A stretch of DNA of 64,000 nt from Eurosta solidaginis (GCF_040869045.1 NW_027136907.1:682001-746000), one strand, 5' to 3'. Numbered from the stretch's first letter, positions 47,779-62,537 are shown. A program made the numbers and translations. The notes: generated by a model not told the origin, from the sequence alone.

Positions 47779-50700
47779 TTTTAATAACTATCTCAAAAAT
47801 TGTCGCTCTGATGCAAACAACTGATGAGTTATCTACTTAAATTTATTGAACAAAACGACTTACGTATTTTAAACATGCTAACCTTTAGCCCGGTAAGCAA
47901 ATTAAAAAAAAAAAACGCAATATGTAGGCTACACGAGAACGGAGACGTCGAGTAACCAAAACAAATGCATTAAACAAATTCGTACACGTTATTTATCAAT
48001 TTAACTCTAGAATTAAAGGATATACAACGAGAAACAACGTTTGACAACCTTTAAACAGTTTTAATAACTATCTCAAAAATTGTCGCTCTGATGCAAACAA
48101 CTGATGAGTTATCTACTCAAATTTGTTGAACAAAACGACTTACGTATTTTAAACATGCTAACCTTTAACCCGGTAAGCAAATTAAAAAAAAAAACGCAAT
48201 ATGTAGGCTACACGAGAACGGAGACGTCGAGTAACCAAAACAAATGCGTTAAACAAATTCGTACACGTTATTTATCAATTTAACTCTAGAATTAAAGGAT
48301 ATACAACGAGAAACAACGTTTGACAACCTTTAAACAGTTTTAATAACTATCTCAAAAATTATCGCTCTGATGCAAACAACTGATGAGTTATCTACTTAAA
48401 TTTGATGAACAAAACGACTTACGTATTTTAAACATGCTAACCTTTAGCCCGGCAAGCAAATTAAAAAAAAAACGCAATTTGTAGGCTACACGAGAACAGA
48501 GACGTCGAGTAACCAAAACAAATGCGTTAAACAAATTCGTACACGTTATTTATCAATTTAACTCTAGAATTAAAGGATATACAACGAGAAACAACGTTTG
48601 ACAACCTTTAAACAGTTTTAATAACTATCTCAAAAATTGTCGCTCTGATGCAAACAACTGATGAGTTATCTACTTAAATTTGATGAACAAAACGACTTAC
48701 GTATTTTAAGCATGCTAACCTTTAGCCCGGTAAGCAAATTAAAAAAAAAACGCAATATGTAGGCTACACGAGAACGGAGACGTCGAGTAACCAAAACAAA
48801 TGCGTTAAACAAATTCGTACACGTTATTTATCAATTTAACTCTAGAATTAAAGGATATACAACGAGAAACAACGTTTGACAACCTTTAAACAGTTTTAAT
48901 AACTATCTCAAAAATTGTCGCTCTGATGCAAACAACTGATGAGTTATCTACTTAAATTTGATGAACAAAACGACTTACGTATTTTAAACATGCTAACCTT
49001 TAGCCCGGTAAGCAAATTAAAAAAAAAAAAACGCAATATGTAGGCTACACGAGAACGGAGACGTCGAGTAACCAAAACAAATGCGTTAAACAAATTCGTA
49101 CACGTTATTTATCAATTTAACTCTAGAATTAAAGGATATACAACGAGAAACAACGTTTGACAACCTTTAAACAGTTTTAATAACTATCTCAAAAATTGTC
49201 GCTCTGATGCAAACAACTGATGAGTTATCTACTTAAATTTGATGAACAAAACGACTTACGTATTTTAAGCATGCTAACCTTTAGCCCGGTAAGCAAATTA
49301 AAAAAAAAACGCAATATGTAGGCTACACGAGAACGGAGACGTCGAGTAACCAAAACAAATACGTTAAACAAATTCGTACACGTTATTTATCAATTTAACT
49401 CTAGAATTAAAGGATATACAACGAGAAACAACGTTTGACAACCTTTAAACAGTTTTAATAACTATCTCAAAAATTGTCGCTCTGATGCAAACAACTGATG
49501 AGTTATCTACTTAAATTTGTTGAACAAAACGACTTACGTATTTTAAACATGCTAACCTTTAGCCCGGCAAGCAAATTAAAAAAAAAAACGCAATATGTAG
49601 GCTACACGAGAACGGAGACGTCGAGTAACCAAAACAAATACGTTAAACAAATTCGTACACGTTATTTATCAATTTAACTCTAGAATTAAAGGATATACAA
49701 CGAGAAACAACGTTTGACAACCTTTAAACAGTTTTAATAACTATCTCAAAAATTGTCGCTCTGATGCAAACAACTGATGAGTTATCTACTTAAATTTGTT
49801 GAACAAAACGAATTACGTATTTTAAACATGCTAACCTTTAGGCCGGTAAGCAAATTAAAAAAAAACCGCAATATGTAGGCTACACGAGAACGGAGACGAC
49901 GAGTAACCAAAACAAATGCGTTAAACAAATTCGTACACGTTATTTATCAATTTAACTCTAGAATTAAAGGATATACAACGAGAAACAACGTTTGACAACC
50001 TTTAAACAGTTTTAATAACTATCTCAAAAATTATCGCTCTGATGCAAACAACTGATGAGTTATCTACTTAAATTTGATGAACAAAACGACTTACGTATTT
50101 TAAGCATGCTAACCTTTAACCCGGTAAGCAAATTAAAAAAAAAACGCAATATGTAGGCTACACGAGAACGGAGACGTCGAGTAACCAAAACAAATGCGTT
50201 AAACAAATTCGTACACGTTATTTATCAATTTAACTGTAGAATTAAATGATATACAACGAGAAACAACGTTTGACAACCTTTAAACAGTTTTAATAACTAT
50301 CTCAAAAATTATCGCTCTGATGCAAACAACTGATGAGTTATCTACTTAAATTTGATGAACAAAACGACTTACGTATTTTAAACATGCTAACCTTTAGCCC
50401 GGTAAGCAAATTAAAAAAAAAAAACGCAATATGTAGCCTACACGAGAACGGAGACGTCGAGTAACCAAAACAAATGCGTTGAACAAATTCGTACACGTTA
50501 TTTATCAATTTAACTCTAGAAATAAAGGATATACAACGAGAAACAACGTTTGACAACCTTTAAACAGTTTTAATAACTATCTCAAAAATTGTCGCTCTGA
50601 TGCAAACAACTGATGAGTTATCTACTTAAATTTGATGAACAAAACGACTTACGTATTTTAAGCATGCTAACCTTTAGCCCGGTAAGCAAATTAAAAAAAA

Positions 50701-51680
50701 AACGCAATATGTAGGCTACACGAGAACGGAGACGTCGAGTAACCAAAACAAATGCGTTAAACAAATTCGTACACGTTATTTATCAATTTAACTCTAGAAT
50801 TAAAGGATATACAACGAGAAACAACGTTTGACAACCTTTAAACAGTTTTAATAACTATCTCAAAAATTGTCGCTCTGATGCAAACAACTGATGAGTTATC
50901 TACTTAAATTTGATGAACAAAACGACTTACGTATTTTAAACATGCTAACCTTTAGCCCGGTAAGCAAATTAAAAAAAAAAACGCAATATGTAGGCTACAC
51001 GAGAACGGAGACGTCGAGTAACCAAAACAAATGCGTTAAACAAATTCGTACACGTTATTTATCAATTTAACTCTAGAATTAAAGGATATACAACGAGAAA
51101 CAACGTTTGACAAACTTTAAACAGTTTTAATAACTATCTCAAAAATTGTCGCTCTGATGCAAACAACTGATGAGTTATCTACTTAAATTTGATGAACAAA
51201 ACGACTTACGTATTTTAAACATGCTAACCTTTAGCCCGGTAAGCAAATTAAAAAAAAAACGCAATATGTAGGCTACACGAGAACGGAGACGTCGAGTAAC
51301 CAAAACAAATGCGTTAAACAAATTCGTACACGTTATTTATCAATTTAACTCTAGAATTAAAGGATATACAACGAGACACAACGTTTGACAACCTTTAAAC
51401 AGTTTTAATAACTATCTCAAAAATTATCGCTCTGATGCAAACAACTGATGAGTTATCTACTTAAATTTGTTGAACAAAACGACTTACGTATTTTAAGAAT
51501 GCTAACCTTTAGCCCGGTAAGCAAATTAAAAAAAAAACGCAATATGTAGGCTACACGAGAACGGAGACGTCGAGTAACCAAAACAAATACGTTAAACAAA
51601 TTCGTACACGTTATTTATCAATTTAACTCTAGAATTAAAGGATATACAACGAGAAACAACGTTTGACAACCTTTAAACAG
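47779..51680 (+). repeat. Higher-order block X, copy 2 (14 monomers, 3.9 kb)
   Basis: Repeats 36168-40063: TTTATTGAAC and AATGCATTAAAC (47967), GAACAGAGACG, AACGAATTACG with TTTAGGCCGG and GACGACGAG (about 49810-49899), ATTAAATGATATAC (50244), GCGTTGAAC and AGAAATAAAGG (50479, 50517), CAAACTTTAAAC. Its last units gain ACGAGACACAACG and TTAAGAATGC, which copy 1 lacks and which then spread through the right end of the window. Confidence 0.93.
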
Positions 51681-53072
51681 TTTTAATAACTATCTCAAAA
51701 ATTGTCGCTCTGATGCAAACAACTGATGAGTTATCTACTTAAATTTGATGAACAAAACGACTTACGTATTTTAAACATGCTGACCTTTAGCCCGGTAAGC
51801 AAATTAAAAAAAAAAAACGCAATATGTAGGCTACACGAGAACGGAGACGTCGAGTAACCAAAACAAATGCGTTAAACAAATTCGTACACGTTATTTATCA
51901 ATTTAACTCTAGAATTAAAGGATATACAACGAGAAACAACGTTTGACAACCTTTAAACAGTTTTAATAACTATCTCAAAAATTGTCGCTCTGATGCAAAC
52001 AACTGATGAGTTATCTACTTAAATTTGATGAACAAAACGACTTACGTATTTTAAACATGCTAACCTTTAGCCCGGTAAGCAAATTAAAAAAAAAACGCAA
52101 TATGTAGGCTACACGAGAACGGAGACGTCGAGTAACCAAAACAAATGCGTTAAACAAATTCGTACACGTTATTTATCAATTTAACTCTAGAATTAAAGGA
52201 TATACAACGAGAAACAACGTTTGACAACCTTTAAACAGTTTTAATAACTATCTCAAAAATTGTCGCTCTGATGCAAACAACTGCTGAGTTATCTACTCAA
52301 ATTTGTTGAACAAAACGACTTACGTATTTTAAACATGCTAACCTTTAGCCCGGTAAGCAAATTAAAAAAAAAACGCAATATGTAGGCTACACGAGAACGG
52401 AGACGTCGAGTAACCAAAACAAATGCGTTAAACAAATTCGTACACGTTATTTATCAATTTAACTCTAGAATTAAAGGATATACAACGAGAAACAACGTTT
52501 GACAACCTTTAAACAGTTTTAATAACTATCTCAAAAATTGTCGCTCTGATGCAAACAACTGATGAGTTATCTACTTAAATTTGATGAACAAAACGACTTA
52601 CGTATTTTAAACATGCTAACCTTTAGCCCGGTAAGCAAATTAAAAAAAAAACGCAATATGTAGGCTACACGAGAACGGAGACGTCGAGTAACCAAAAAAA
52701 ATGCGTTAAACAAATTCGTACACGTTATTTATCAATTAAACTCTAGAATTAAAGGATATACAACGAGAAACAACGTTTGACAACCTTTAAACAGTTTTAA
52801 TAACTATCTCAAAAATTATCGCTCTGATGCAAACAACTGATGAGTTATCTACTTAAATTTGATGAACAAAACGACTTACGTATTTTAAACATGCTAACCT
52901 TTAGCCCGGCAAGCAAATTAAAAAAAAAACGCAATATGTAGGCTACACGAGAACGGAGACGTCGAGTAACCAAAACAAATGCGTTAAACAAATTCGTACA
53001 CGTTATTTATCAATTTAACTCTAGAATTAAAGGATATACAACGAGAAACAACGTTTGACAACCTTTAAACAG
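50846..53072 (+). repeat. Nested higher-order repeat G, copy 1 (8 monomers)
   Basis: Starts inside block X copy 2. Unit order: unit ending CAAACTTTAAAC; unit ending ACGAGACACAACG (51375); TTAAGAATGC with AAATACG; ACATGCTGACC (51776); plain; CTGCTGAG/TCAAATTTGTTG; ACCAAAAAAAATG with ATCAATTAAACTC; ATTATCGC with CCGGCAAGC. Length 2,227 bp. Copies 2 and 3 follow directly. Confidence 0.92.
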
Positions 53073-55579
53073 TTTTAATAACTATCTCAAAAATTGTCGC
53101 TCTGATGCAAACAACTGATGAGTTATCTACTTAAATTTGATGAACAAAACGACTTACGTATTTTAAACATGCTAACCTTTAGCTCGGTAAGCAAATTAAA
53201 AAAAAAAAACGCAATATGTAGGCTACACGAGAACGGAGACGTCGAGTAACCAAAACAAATGCGTTAAACAAATTCGTACACGTTATTTATCAATTTAACT
53301 CTAGAATTAAAGGATATACAACGAGAAACAACGTTTGACAAACTTTAAACAGTTTTAATAACTATCTCAAAAATTGTCGCTCTGATGCAAACAACTGATG
53401 AGTTATCTACTTAAATTTGATGAACAAAACGACTTACGTATTTTAAACATGCTAACCTTTAGCCCGGTAAGCAAATTAAAAAAAAAACGCAATATGTAGG
53501 CTACACGAGAACGGAGACGTCGAGTAACCAAAACAAATGCGTTAAACAAATTCGTACACGTTATTTATCAATTTAACTCTAGAATTAAAGGATATACAAC
53601 GAGACACAACGTTTGACAACCTTTAAACAGTTTTAATAACTATCTCAAAAATTATCGCTCTGATGCAAACAACTGATGAGTTATCTACTTAAATTTGTTG
53701 AACAAAACGACTTTCGTATTTTAAGAATGCTAACCTTTAGCCCGGTAAGCAAATTAAAAAAAAAAACGCAATATGTAGGCTACACGAGAACGGAGACGTC
53801 GAGTAACCAAAACAAATACGTTAAACAAATTCGTACACGTTATTTATCAATTTAACTCTAGAATTAAAGGATATACAACGAGAAACAACGTTTGACAACC
53901 TTTAAACAGTTTTAATAACTATCTCAAAAATTGTCGCTCTGATGCAAACAACTGATGAGTTATCTACTTAAATTTGATGAACAAAACGACTTACGTATTT
54001 TAAACATGCTGACCTTTAGCCCGGTAAGCAAATTAAAAAAAAAAACGCAATATGTAGGCTACACGAGAACGGAGACGTCGAGTAACCAAAACAAATGCGT
54101 TAAACAAATTCGTACACGTTATTTATCAATTTAACTCTAGAATTAAAGGATATACAACGAGAAACAACGTTTGACAACCTTTAAACAGTTTTAATAACTA
54201 TCTCAAAAATTGTCGCTCTGATGCAAACAACTGATGAGTTATCTACTTAAATTTGATGAACAAAACGACTTACGTATTTTAAACATGCTAACCTTTAGCC
54301 CGGTAAGCAAATTAAAAAAAAAAACGCAATATGTAGGCTACACGAGAACGGAGACGTCGAGTAACCAAAACAAATGCGTTAAACAAATTCGTACACGTTA
54401 TTTATCAATTTAACTCTAGAATTAAAGGATATACAACGAGAAACAACGTTTGACAACCTTTAAACAGATTTAATAACTATCTCAAAAATTGTCGCTCTGA
54501 TGCAAACAACTGCTGAGTTATCTACTCAAATTTGTTGAAGAAAACGACTTACGTATTTTAAACATGCTAACCTTTAGCCCGGTAAGCAAATTAAAAAAAA
54601 AACGCAATATGTAGGCTACACGAGAACGGAGACGTCGAGTAACCAAAACAAATGCGTTAAACAAATTCGTACACGTTATTTATCAATTTAACTCTAGAAT
54701 TAAAGGATATACAACGAGAAACAACGTTTGACAACCTTTAAACAGTTTTAATAACTATCTCAAAAATTGTCGCTCTGATGCAAACAACTGATGAGTTATC
54801 TACTTAAATTTGATGAACAAAACGACTTACGTATTTTAAACATGCTAACCTTTAGCCCGGTAAGCAAATTAAAAAAAAAAACGCAATATGTAGGCTACAC
54901 GAGAACGGAGACGTCGAGTAACCAAAAAAAATGCGTTAAACAAATTCGTACACGTTATTTATCAATTAAACTCTAGAATTAAAGGATATACAACGAGAAA
55001 CAACGTTTGACAACCTTTAAACAGTTTTAATAACTATCTCAAAAATTATCGCTCTGATGCAAACAACTGATGAGTTATCTACTTAAATTTGATGAACAAA
55101 ACGACTTACGTATTTTAAACATGCTAACCTTTAGCCCGGCAAGCAAATTAAAAAAAAACGCAATATGTAGGCTACACGAGAACGGAGACGTCGAGTAACC
55201 AAAACAAATGCGTTAAACAAATTCGTACACGTTATTTATCAATTAAACTCTAGAATTAAAGGATATACAACGAGAAACAACGTTTGACAACCTTTAAACA
55301 GTTTTAATAACTATCTCAAAAATTGTCGCTCTGATGCAAACAACTGATGAGTTATCTACTTAAATTTGATGAACAAAACGACTTACGTATTTTAAACATG
55401 CTAACCTTTAGCCCGGTAAGCAAATTAAAAAAAAAACGCAATATGTAGGCTACACGAGAACGGAGACGTCGAGTAACCAAAACAAATGCGTTAAACAAAT
55501 TCGTACACGTTATTTATCAATTTAACTCTAGAATTAAAGGATATACAACGAGAAACAACGTTTGACAACCTTTAAACAG
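53073..55579 (+). repeat. Nested higher-order repeat G, copy 2 (9 monomers)
   Basis: Same order as copy 1: CAAACTTTAAAC, ACGAGACACAACG (53602), TTAAGAATGC, ACATGCTGACC (54006), plain, CTGCTGAG, ACCAAAAAAAATG, CCGGCAAGC, plus one extra plain monomer. Private changes: AGCTCGGTAAG (53183), ACTTTCGTATT (53711), ACAGATTTAATAAC, GAAGAAAAC. The ACCAAAAAAAATG unit keeps a longer open frame because ATCAATTTAAC is ATCAATTAAAC. Confidence 0.92.
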
Positions 55580-57807
55580 TTTTAATAACTATCTCAAAAA
55601 TTGTCGCTCTGATGCAAACAACTGATGAGTTATCTACTTAAATTTGATGAACAAAACGACTTACGTATTTTAAACATGCTAACCTTTAGCCCGGTAAGCA
55701 AATTAAAAAAAAAAACGCAATATGTAGGCTACACGAGAACGGAGACGTCGAGTAACCAAAACAAATGCGTTAAACAAATTCGTACACGTTATTTATCAAT
55801 TTAACTCTAGAATTAAAGGATATACAACGAGAAACAACGTTTGACAAACTTTAAACAGTTTTAATAACTATCTCAAAAATTGTCGCTCTGATGCAAACAA
55901 CTGATGAGTTATCTACTTAAATTTGATGAACAAAACGACTTACGTATTTTAAACATGCTAACCTTTAGCCCGGTAAGCAAATTAAAAAAAAAACGCAATA
56001 TGTAGGCTACACGAGAACGGAGACGTCGAGTAACCAAAACAAATGCGTTAAACAAATTCGTACACGTTATTTATCAATTTAACTCTAGAATTAAAGGATA
56101 TACAACGAGACACAACGTTTGACAACCTTTAAACAGTTTTAATAACTATCTCAAAAATTATCGCTCTGATGCAAACAACTGATGAGTTATCTACTTAAAT
56201 TTGTTGAACAAAACGACTTACGTATTTTAAGAATGCTAACCTTTAGCCCGGTAAGCAAATTAAAAAAAAAAAACGCAATATGTAGGCTACACGAGAACGG
56301 AGACGTCGAGTAACCAAAACAAATACGTTAAACAAATTCGTACACGTTATTTATCAATTTAACTCTAGAATTAAAGGATATACAACGAGAAACAACGTTT
56401 GACAACCTTTAAACAGTTTTAATAACTATCTCAAAAATTGTCGCTCTGATGCAAACAACTGATGAGTTATCTACTTAAATTTGATGAACAAAACGACTTA
56501 CGTATTTTAAACATGCTGACCTTTAGCCCGGTAAGCAAATTAAAAAAAAAAAACGCAATATGTAGGCTACACGAGAACGGAGACGTCGAGTAACCAAAAC
56601 AAATGCGTTAAACAAATTCGTACACGTTATTTATCAATTTAACTCTAGAATTAAAGGATATACAACGAGAAACAACGTTTGACAACCTTTAAACAGTTTT
56701 AATAACTATCTCAAAAATTGTCGCTCTGATGCAAACAACTGATGAGTTATCTACTTAAATTTGATGAACAAAACGACTTACGTATTTTAAACATGCTAAC
56801 CTTTAGCCCGGTAAGCAAATTAAAAAAAAACGCAATATGTAGGCTACACGAGAACGGAGACTTCGAGTAACCAAAACAAATGCGTTAAACAAATTCGTAC
56901 ACGTTATTTATCAATTTAACTCTAGAATTAAAGGATATACAACGAGAAACAACGTTTGACAACCTTTAAACAGTTTTAATAACTATCTCAAAAATTGTCG
57001 CTCTGATGCAAACAACTGCTGAGTTATCTACTCAAATTTGTTGAACAAAACGACTTACGTATTTTAAACATGCTAACCTTTAGCCCGGTAAGCAAATTAA
57101 AAAAAAAACGCAATATGTAGGCTACACGAGAACGGAGACGTCGAGTAACCAAAACAAATGCGTTAAACAAATTCGTACACGTTATTTATCAATTTAACTC
57201 TAGAATTAAAGGATATACAACGAGAAACAACGTTTGACAACCTTTAAACAGTTTTAATAACTATCTCAAAAATTGTCGCTCTGATGCAAACAACTGATGA
57301 GTTATCTACTTAAATTTGATGAACAAAACGACTTACGTATTTTAAACATGCTAACCTTTAGCCCGGCAAGCAAATTAAAAAAAAACGCAATATGTAGGCT
57401 ACACGAGAACGGAGACGTCGAGTAACCAAAACAAATGCGTTAAACAAATTCGTACACGTTATTTATCAATTAAACTCTAGAATTAAAGGATATACAACGA
57501 GAAACAACGTTTGACAACCTTTAAACAGTTTTAATAACTATCTCAAAAATTGTCGCTCTGATGCAAACAACTGATGAGTTATCTACTTAAATTTGATGAA
57601 CAAAACGACTTACGTATTTTAAACATGCTAACCTTTAGCCCGGTAAGCAAATTAAAAAAAAAAACGCAATATGTAGGCTACACGAGAACGGAGACGTCGA
57701 GTAACCAAAACAAATGCGTTAAACAAATTCGTACACGTTATTTATCAATTTAACTCTAGAATTAAAGGATATACAACGAGAAACAACGTTTGACAACCTT
57801 TAAACAG
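55580..57807 (+). repeat. Nested higher-order repeat G, copy 3 (8 monomers)
   Basis: CAAACTTTAAAC, ACGAGACACAACG (56109), TTAAGAATGC, ACATGCTGACC (56514), GAGACTTCG, CTGCTGAG, then a GTCGC unit with CCGGCAAGC and ATCAATTAAACTC, then plain. The separate ACCAAAAAAAATG and ATTATCGC units of copies 1 and 2 appear to have fused into one monomer, so one unit was lost. Confidence 0.88.
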
Positions 57808-60592
57808 TTTTAATAACTATCTCAAAAATTGTCGCTCTGATGCAAACAACTGATGAGTTATCTACTTAAATTTGATGAACAAAACGACTTACGTATTTTA
57901 AGCATGCTAACCTTTAGCCCGGTAAGCAAATTAAAAAAAAAACGCAATATGTAGGCTACACGAGAACGGAGACGTCGAGTAACCAAAACAAATGCGTTAA
58001 ACAAATTCGTACACGTTATTTATCAATTTAACTCTAGAATTAAAGGATATACAACGAGAAACAACGTTTGACAACCTTTAAACAGTTTTAATAACTATCT
58101 CAAAAATTGTCGCTCTGATGCAAACAACTGATGAGTTATCTACTTAAATTTGATGAACAAAACGACTTACGTATTTTAAACATGCTAACCTTTAGCCCGG
58201 TAAGCAAATTAAAAAAAAAAACGCAATATGTAGGCTACACGAGAACGGAGACGTCGAGTAACCAAAACAAATGCGTTAAACAAATTCGTACACGTTATTT
58301 ATCAATTTAACTCTAGAATTAAAGGATATACAACGAGAAACAACGTTTGACAACCTTTAAACAGTTTTAATAACTATCTCAAAAATTGTCGCTCTGATGC
58401 AAACAACTGATGAGTTATCTACTTAAATTTGATGAACAAAACGGCTTACGTATTTTAAGCATGCTAACCTTTAGCCCGGTAAGCAAATTAAAAAAAAAAC
58501 GCAATATGTAGGCTACACGAGAACGGAGACGTCGAGTAACCAAAACAAATACGTTATACAAATTCGTACACGTTATTTATCAATTTAACTCTAGAATTAA
58601 AGGATATAAAACGAGAAACAACGTTTGACAACCTTTAAACAGTTTTAATAACTATCTCAAAAATTGTCGCTCTGATGCAAACAACTGATGAGTTATCTAC
58701 TTAAATTTGTTGAACAAAACGAATTACGTATTTTAAACATGCTAACCTTTAGGCCGGTAAGCAAATTAAAAAAAAAACGCAATATGTAGGCTACACGAGA
58801 ACGGAGACGACGAGTAACCAAAACAAATGCGTTAAACAAATTCGTACACGTTATTTATCAATTTAACTCTAGAATTAAAGGATATACAACGAGAAACAAC
58901 GTTTGACAACCTTTAAACAGTTTTAATAACTATCTCGAAAATTATCGCTCTGATGCAAACAACTGATGAGTTATCTACTTAAATTTGATGAATAAAACGA
59001 CTTACGTATTTTAAGCATGCTAACCTTTAGCCCGGTAAGCAAATTAAAAAAAAAACGCAATATGTAGGCTACACGAGAACGGAGACGTCGAGTAACCAAA
59101 ACAAATGCGTTAAACAAATTCGTACACGTTATTTATCAATTTAACTCTAGAATTAAATGATATACAACGAGAAACAACGTTTGACAACCTTTAAACAGTT
59201 TTAATAACTATCTCAAAAATTATCGCTCTGATGCAAACAACTGATGAGTTATCTACTTAAATTTGATGAACAAAACGACTTACGTATTTTAAACATGCTA
59301 ACCTTTAGCCCGGTAAGCAAATTAAAAAAAAAAACGCAATATGTAGGCTACACGAGAACGGAGACGTCGAGTAACCAAAACAAATGCGTTGAACAAATTC
59401 GTACACGTTATTTATCAATTTAACTCTAGAAATAAAGGATATACAACGAGAAACAACGTTTGACAACCTTTAACCAGTTTTAATAACTATCTCAAAAATT
59501 GTCGCTCTGATGCAAACAACTGATGAGTTATCTACTTAAATTTGATGAACAAAACGACTTACGTATTTTAAGCATGCTAACCTTTAGCCCGGTAAGCAAA
59601 TTAAAAAAAAAACGCAATATGTAGGCTACACGAGAACGGAGACTTCGAGTAACCAAAACAAATGAGTTAAACAAATTCGTACACGTTATTTATCAATTTA
59701 ACTCTAGAATTAAAGGATATACAACGAGAAACAACGTTTGACAACCTTTAAACAGTTTTAATAACTATCTCAAAAATTGTCGCTCTGATGCAAACAACTG
59801 ATGAGTTATCTACTTAAATTTGATGAACAAAACGACTTACGTATTTTAAACATGCTAACCTTTAGCCCGGTAAGCAAATTTAAAAAAAAAACGCAATATG
59901 TAGGCTACACGAGAACGGAGACGTCGAGTAACCAAAACAAATGCGTTAAACAAATTCGTACACGTTATTTATCAATTTAACTCTAGAATTAAAGGATATA
60001 CAACGAGAAACAACGTTTGACAAACTTTAAACAGTTTTAATAACTATCTCAAAAATTGTCGCTCTGATGCAAACAACTGATGAGTTATCTACTTAAATTT
60101 GATGAACAAAACGACTTACGTATTTTAAACATGCTAACCTTTAGCCCGGTAAGCAAATTAAAAAAAAAAACGCAATATGTAGGCTACACGAGAACGGAGA
60201 CGTCGAGTAACCAAAACAAATGCGTTAAACAAATTCGTACACGTTATTTATCAATTTAACTCTAGAATTAAAGGATATACAACGAGACACAACGTTTGAC
60301 AACCTTTAAACAGTTTTAATAACTATCTCAAAAATTATCGCTCTGATGCAAACAACTGATGAGTTATCTACTTAAATTTGTTGAACAAAACGACTTACGT
60401 ATTTTAAGAATGCTAACCTTTAGCCCGGTAAGCAAATTAAAAAAAAAAACGCAATATGTAGGCTACACGAGAACGGAGACGTCGAGTAACCAAAACAAAT
60501 ACGTTAAACAAATTCGTACACGTTATTTATCAATTTAACTCTAGAATTAAAGGATATACAACGAGAAACAACGTTTGACAACCTTTAAACAG
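57808..60592 (+). repeat. Higher-order block X, copy 3 (10 monomers, shortened)
   Basis: Aligns with 37001-40063 and 48.6-51.68 kb but lacks the TTGTTG unit just before AACGAATTACG, so it is one monomer shorter. Markers: AACGAATTACG (58721), TTTAGGCCGG, GACGACGAG, ATTAAATGATATAC (59156), GCGTTGAAC, AGAAATAAAGG, CAAACTTTAAAC, ACGAGACACAACG (60286), TTAAGAATGC. It shares the last two with copy 2 only, so copies 2 and 3 are the closer pair. Its left-hand part replaces what would be the next block G. Confidence 0.9.
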
Positions 60593-62537
60593 CTTTAATA
60601 ACTATCTCAAAAATTGTCGCTCTGATGCAAACAACTGATGAGTTATCTACTTAAATTTGATGAACAAAACGACTTACGTATTTTAAACATGCTAACCTTT
60701 AGCCCGGTAAGCAAATTAAAAAAAAAACGCAATATGTAGGCTACACGAGAACGGAGACGTCGAGTAACCAAAACAAATGCGTTAAACAAATTCGTACACG
60801 TTATTTATCAATTTAACTCTAGAATTAAAGGATATACAACGAGAAACAACGTTTGACAACCTTTAAACAGTTTTAATAACTATCTCAAAAATTGTCGCTC
60901 TGATGCAAACAACTGATGAGTTATCTACTTAAATTTGATGAACAAAACAACTTACGTATTTTAAACATGCTAACCTTTAGCCCGGTAAGCAAATTTAAAA
61001 AAAAACGCAATATGTAGGCTACACGAGAACGGAGACGTCGAGTAACCAAAACAAATGCGTTAAACAAATTCGTACACGTTATTTATCAATTGAACTCTAG
61101 AATTAAAGGATATACAACGAGAAACAACGTTTGACAACCTTTAAACAGTTTTAATAACTATCTCAAAAATTGTCGCTCTGATGCAAACAACTGCTGAGTT
61201 ATCTACTCAAATTTGTTGAACAAAACGACTTACGTTTTTTAAACATGCTAACCTTTAGCCCGGTAAGCAAATTAAAAAAAAAACGCAATATGTAGGCTAC
61301 ACGAGAACGGAGACGTCGAGTAACCAAAACAAATGCGTTAAACAAATTCGTACACGTTATTTATCAATTTAACTCTAGAATTAAAGGATATACAACGAGA
61401 AACAACGTTTGACAACCTTTAAACAGTTTTAATAACTATCTCAAAAATTGTCGCTCTGATGCAAACAACTGATGAGTTATCTACTTAAATTTGATGAACA
61501 AAACGACTTACGTATTTTAAACATGCTAACCTTTAGCCCGGTAAGCAAATTAAAAAAAAAACGCAATATGTTGGCTACACGAGAACGGAGACGTCGAGTA
61601 ACCAAAACAAATGCGTTAAACAAATTCGTACACGTTATTTATCAATTTAACTCTAGAATTAAAGATATACAACGAGAAACAACGTTTGACAACCTTTAAA
61701 CAGTTTTAATAACTATCTCAAAAATTGTCGCTCTGATGCAAACAACTGCTGAGTTATCTACTCAAATTTGTTGAACAAAACGACTTACGTATTTTAAACG
61801 TGCTAACCTTTAGCCCGGTAAGCAAATTAAAAAAAAAACGCAATATGTAGGCTACACGAGAACGGAGACGTCGAGTAACCAAAACAAATGCGTTAAACAA
61901 ATTCGTACACGTTATTTATCAATTTAACTCTAGAATTAAAGGATATACAACGAGAAACAACGTTTGACAACCTTTAAACAGTTTTAATAACTATCTCAAA
62001 AATTGTCGCTCTGATGCAAACAACTGATGAGTTATCTACTTAAATTTGATGAACAAAACGACTTACGTATTTTAAACATGCTAACCTTTAGCCCGGTAAG
62101 CAAATTAAAAAAAAAAACGCAATATGTAGGCTACACGAGAACGGAGACGTCGAGTAACCAAAAAAAATGCGTTAAACAAATTCGTACACGTTATTTATCA
62201 ATTAAACTCTAGAATTAAAGGATATACAACGAGAAACAACGTTTGACAACCTTTAAACAGTTTTAATAACTATCTCAAAAATTATCGCTCTGATGCAAAC
62301 AACTGATGAGTTATCTACTTAAATTTGATGAATAAAACGACTTACGTATTTTAAACATGCTAACCTTTAGCCCGGCAAGCAAATTAAAAAAAAACGCAAT
62401 ATGTAGGCTACACGAGAACGGAGACGTCGAGTAACCAAAACAAATGCGTTAAACAAATTCGTACACGTTATTTATCAATTTAACCCTAGAATTAAAGGAT
62501 ATACAACGAGAAACAACGTTTGACAACCTTTAAACAG
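59756..62537 (+). repeat. Nested higher-order repeat G, copy 4 (10 monomers, diverged)
   Basis: CAAACTTTAAAC, ACGAGACACAACG (60286), TTAAGAATGC, then two plain units without ACATGCTGACC, CTGCTGAG, a unit with ATGTTGGC and AAAGATATAC, a second CTGCTGAG unit with AACGTGCTAACC, ACCAAAAAAAATG with ATCAATTAAACTC, and an ATTATCGC unit with GATGAATAAAAC, CCGGCAAGC and TTAACCCTAG. It overlaps block X copy 3 at its left end. Confidence 0.8.

Noticed and set aside
50338..50556. Minus-strand open frame of 72 codons
   Set aside because: Antisense reading of one ordinary monomer kept open by GTAGCC, AACTGTAG-type and AGAAATAAAGG changes; the corresponding frame in sister monomers is broken.
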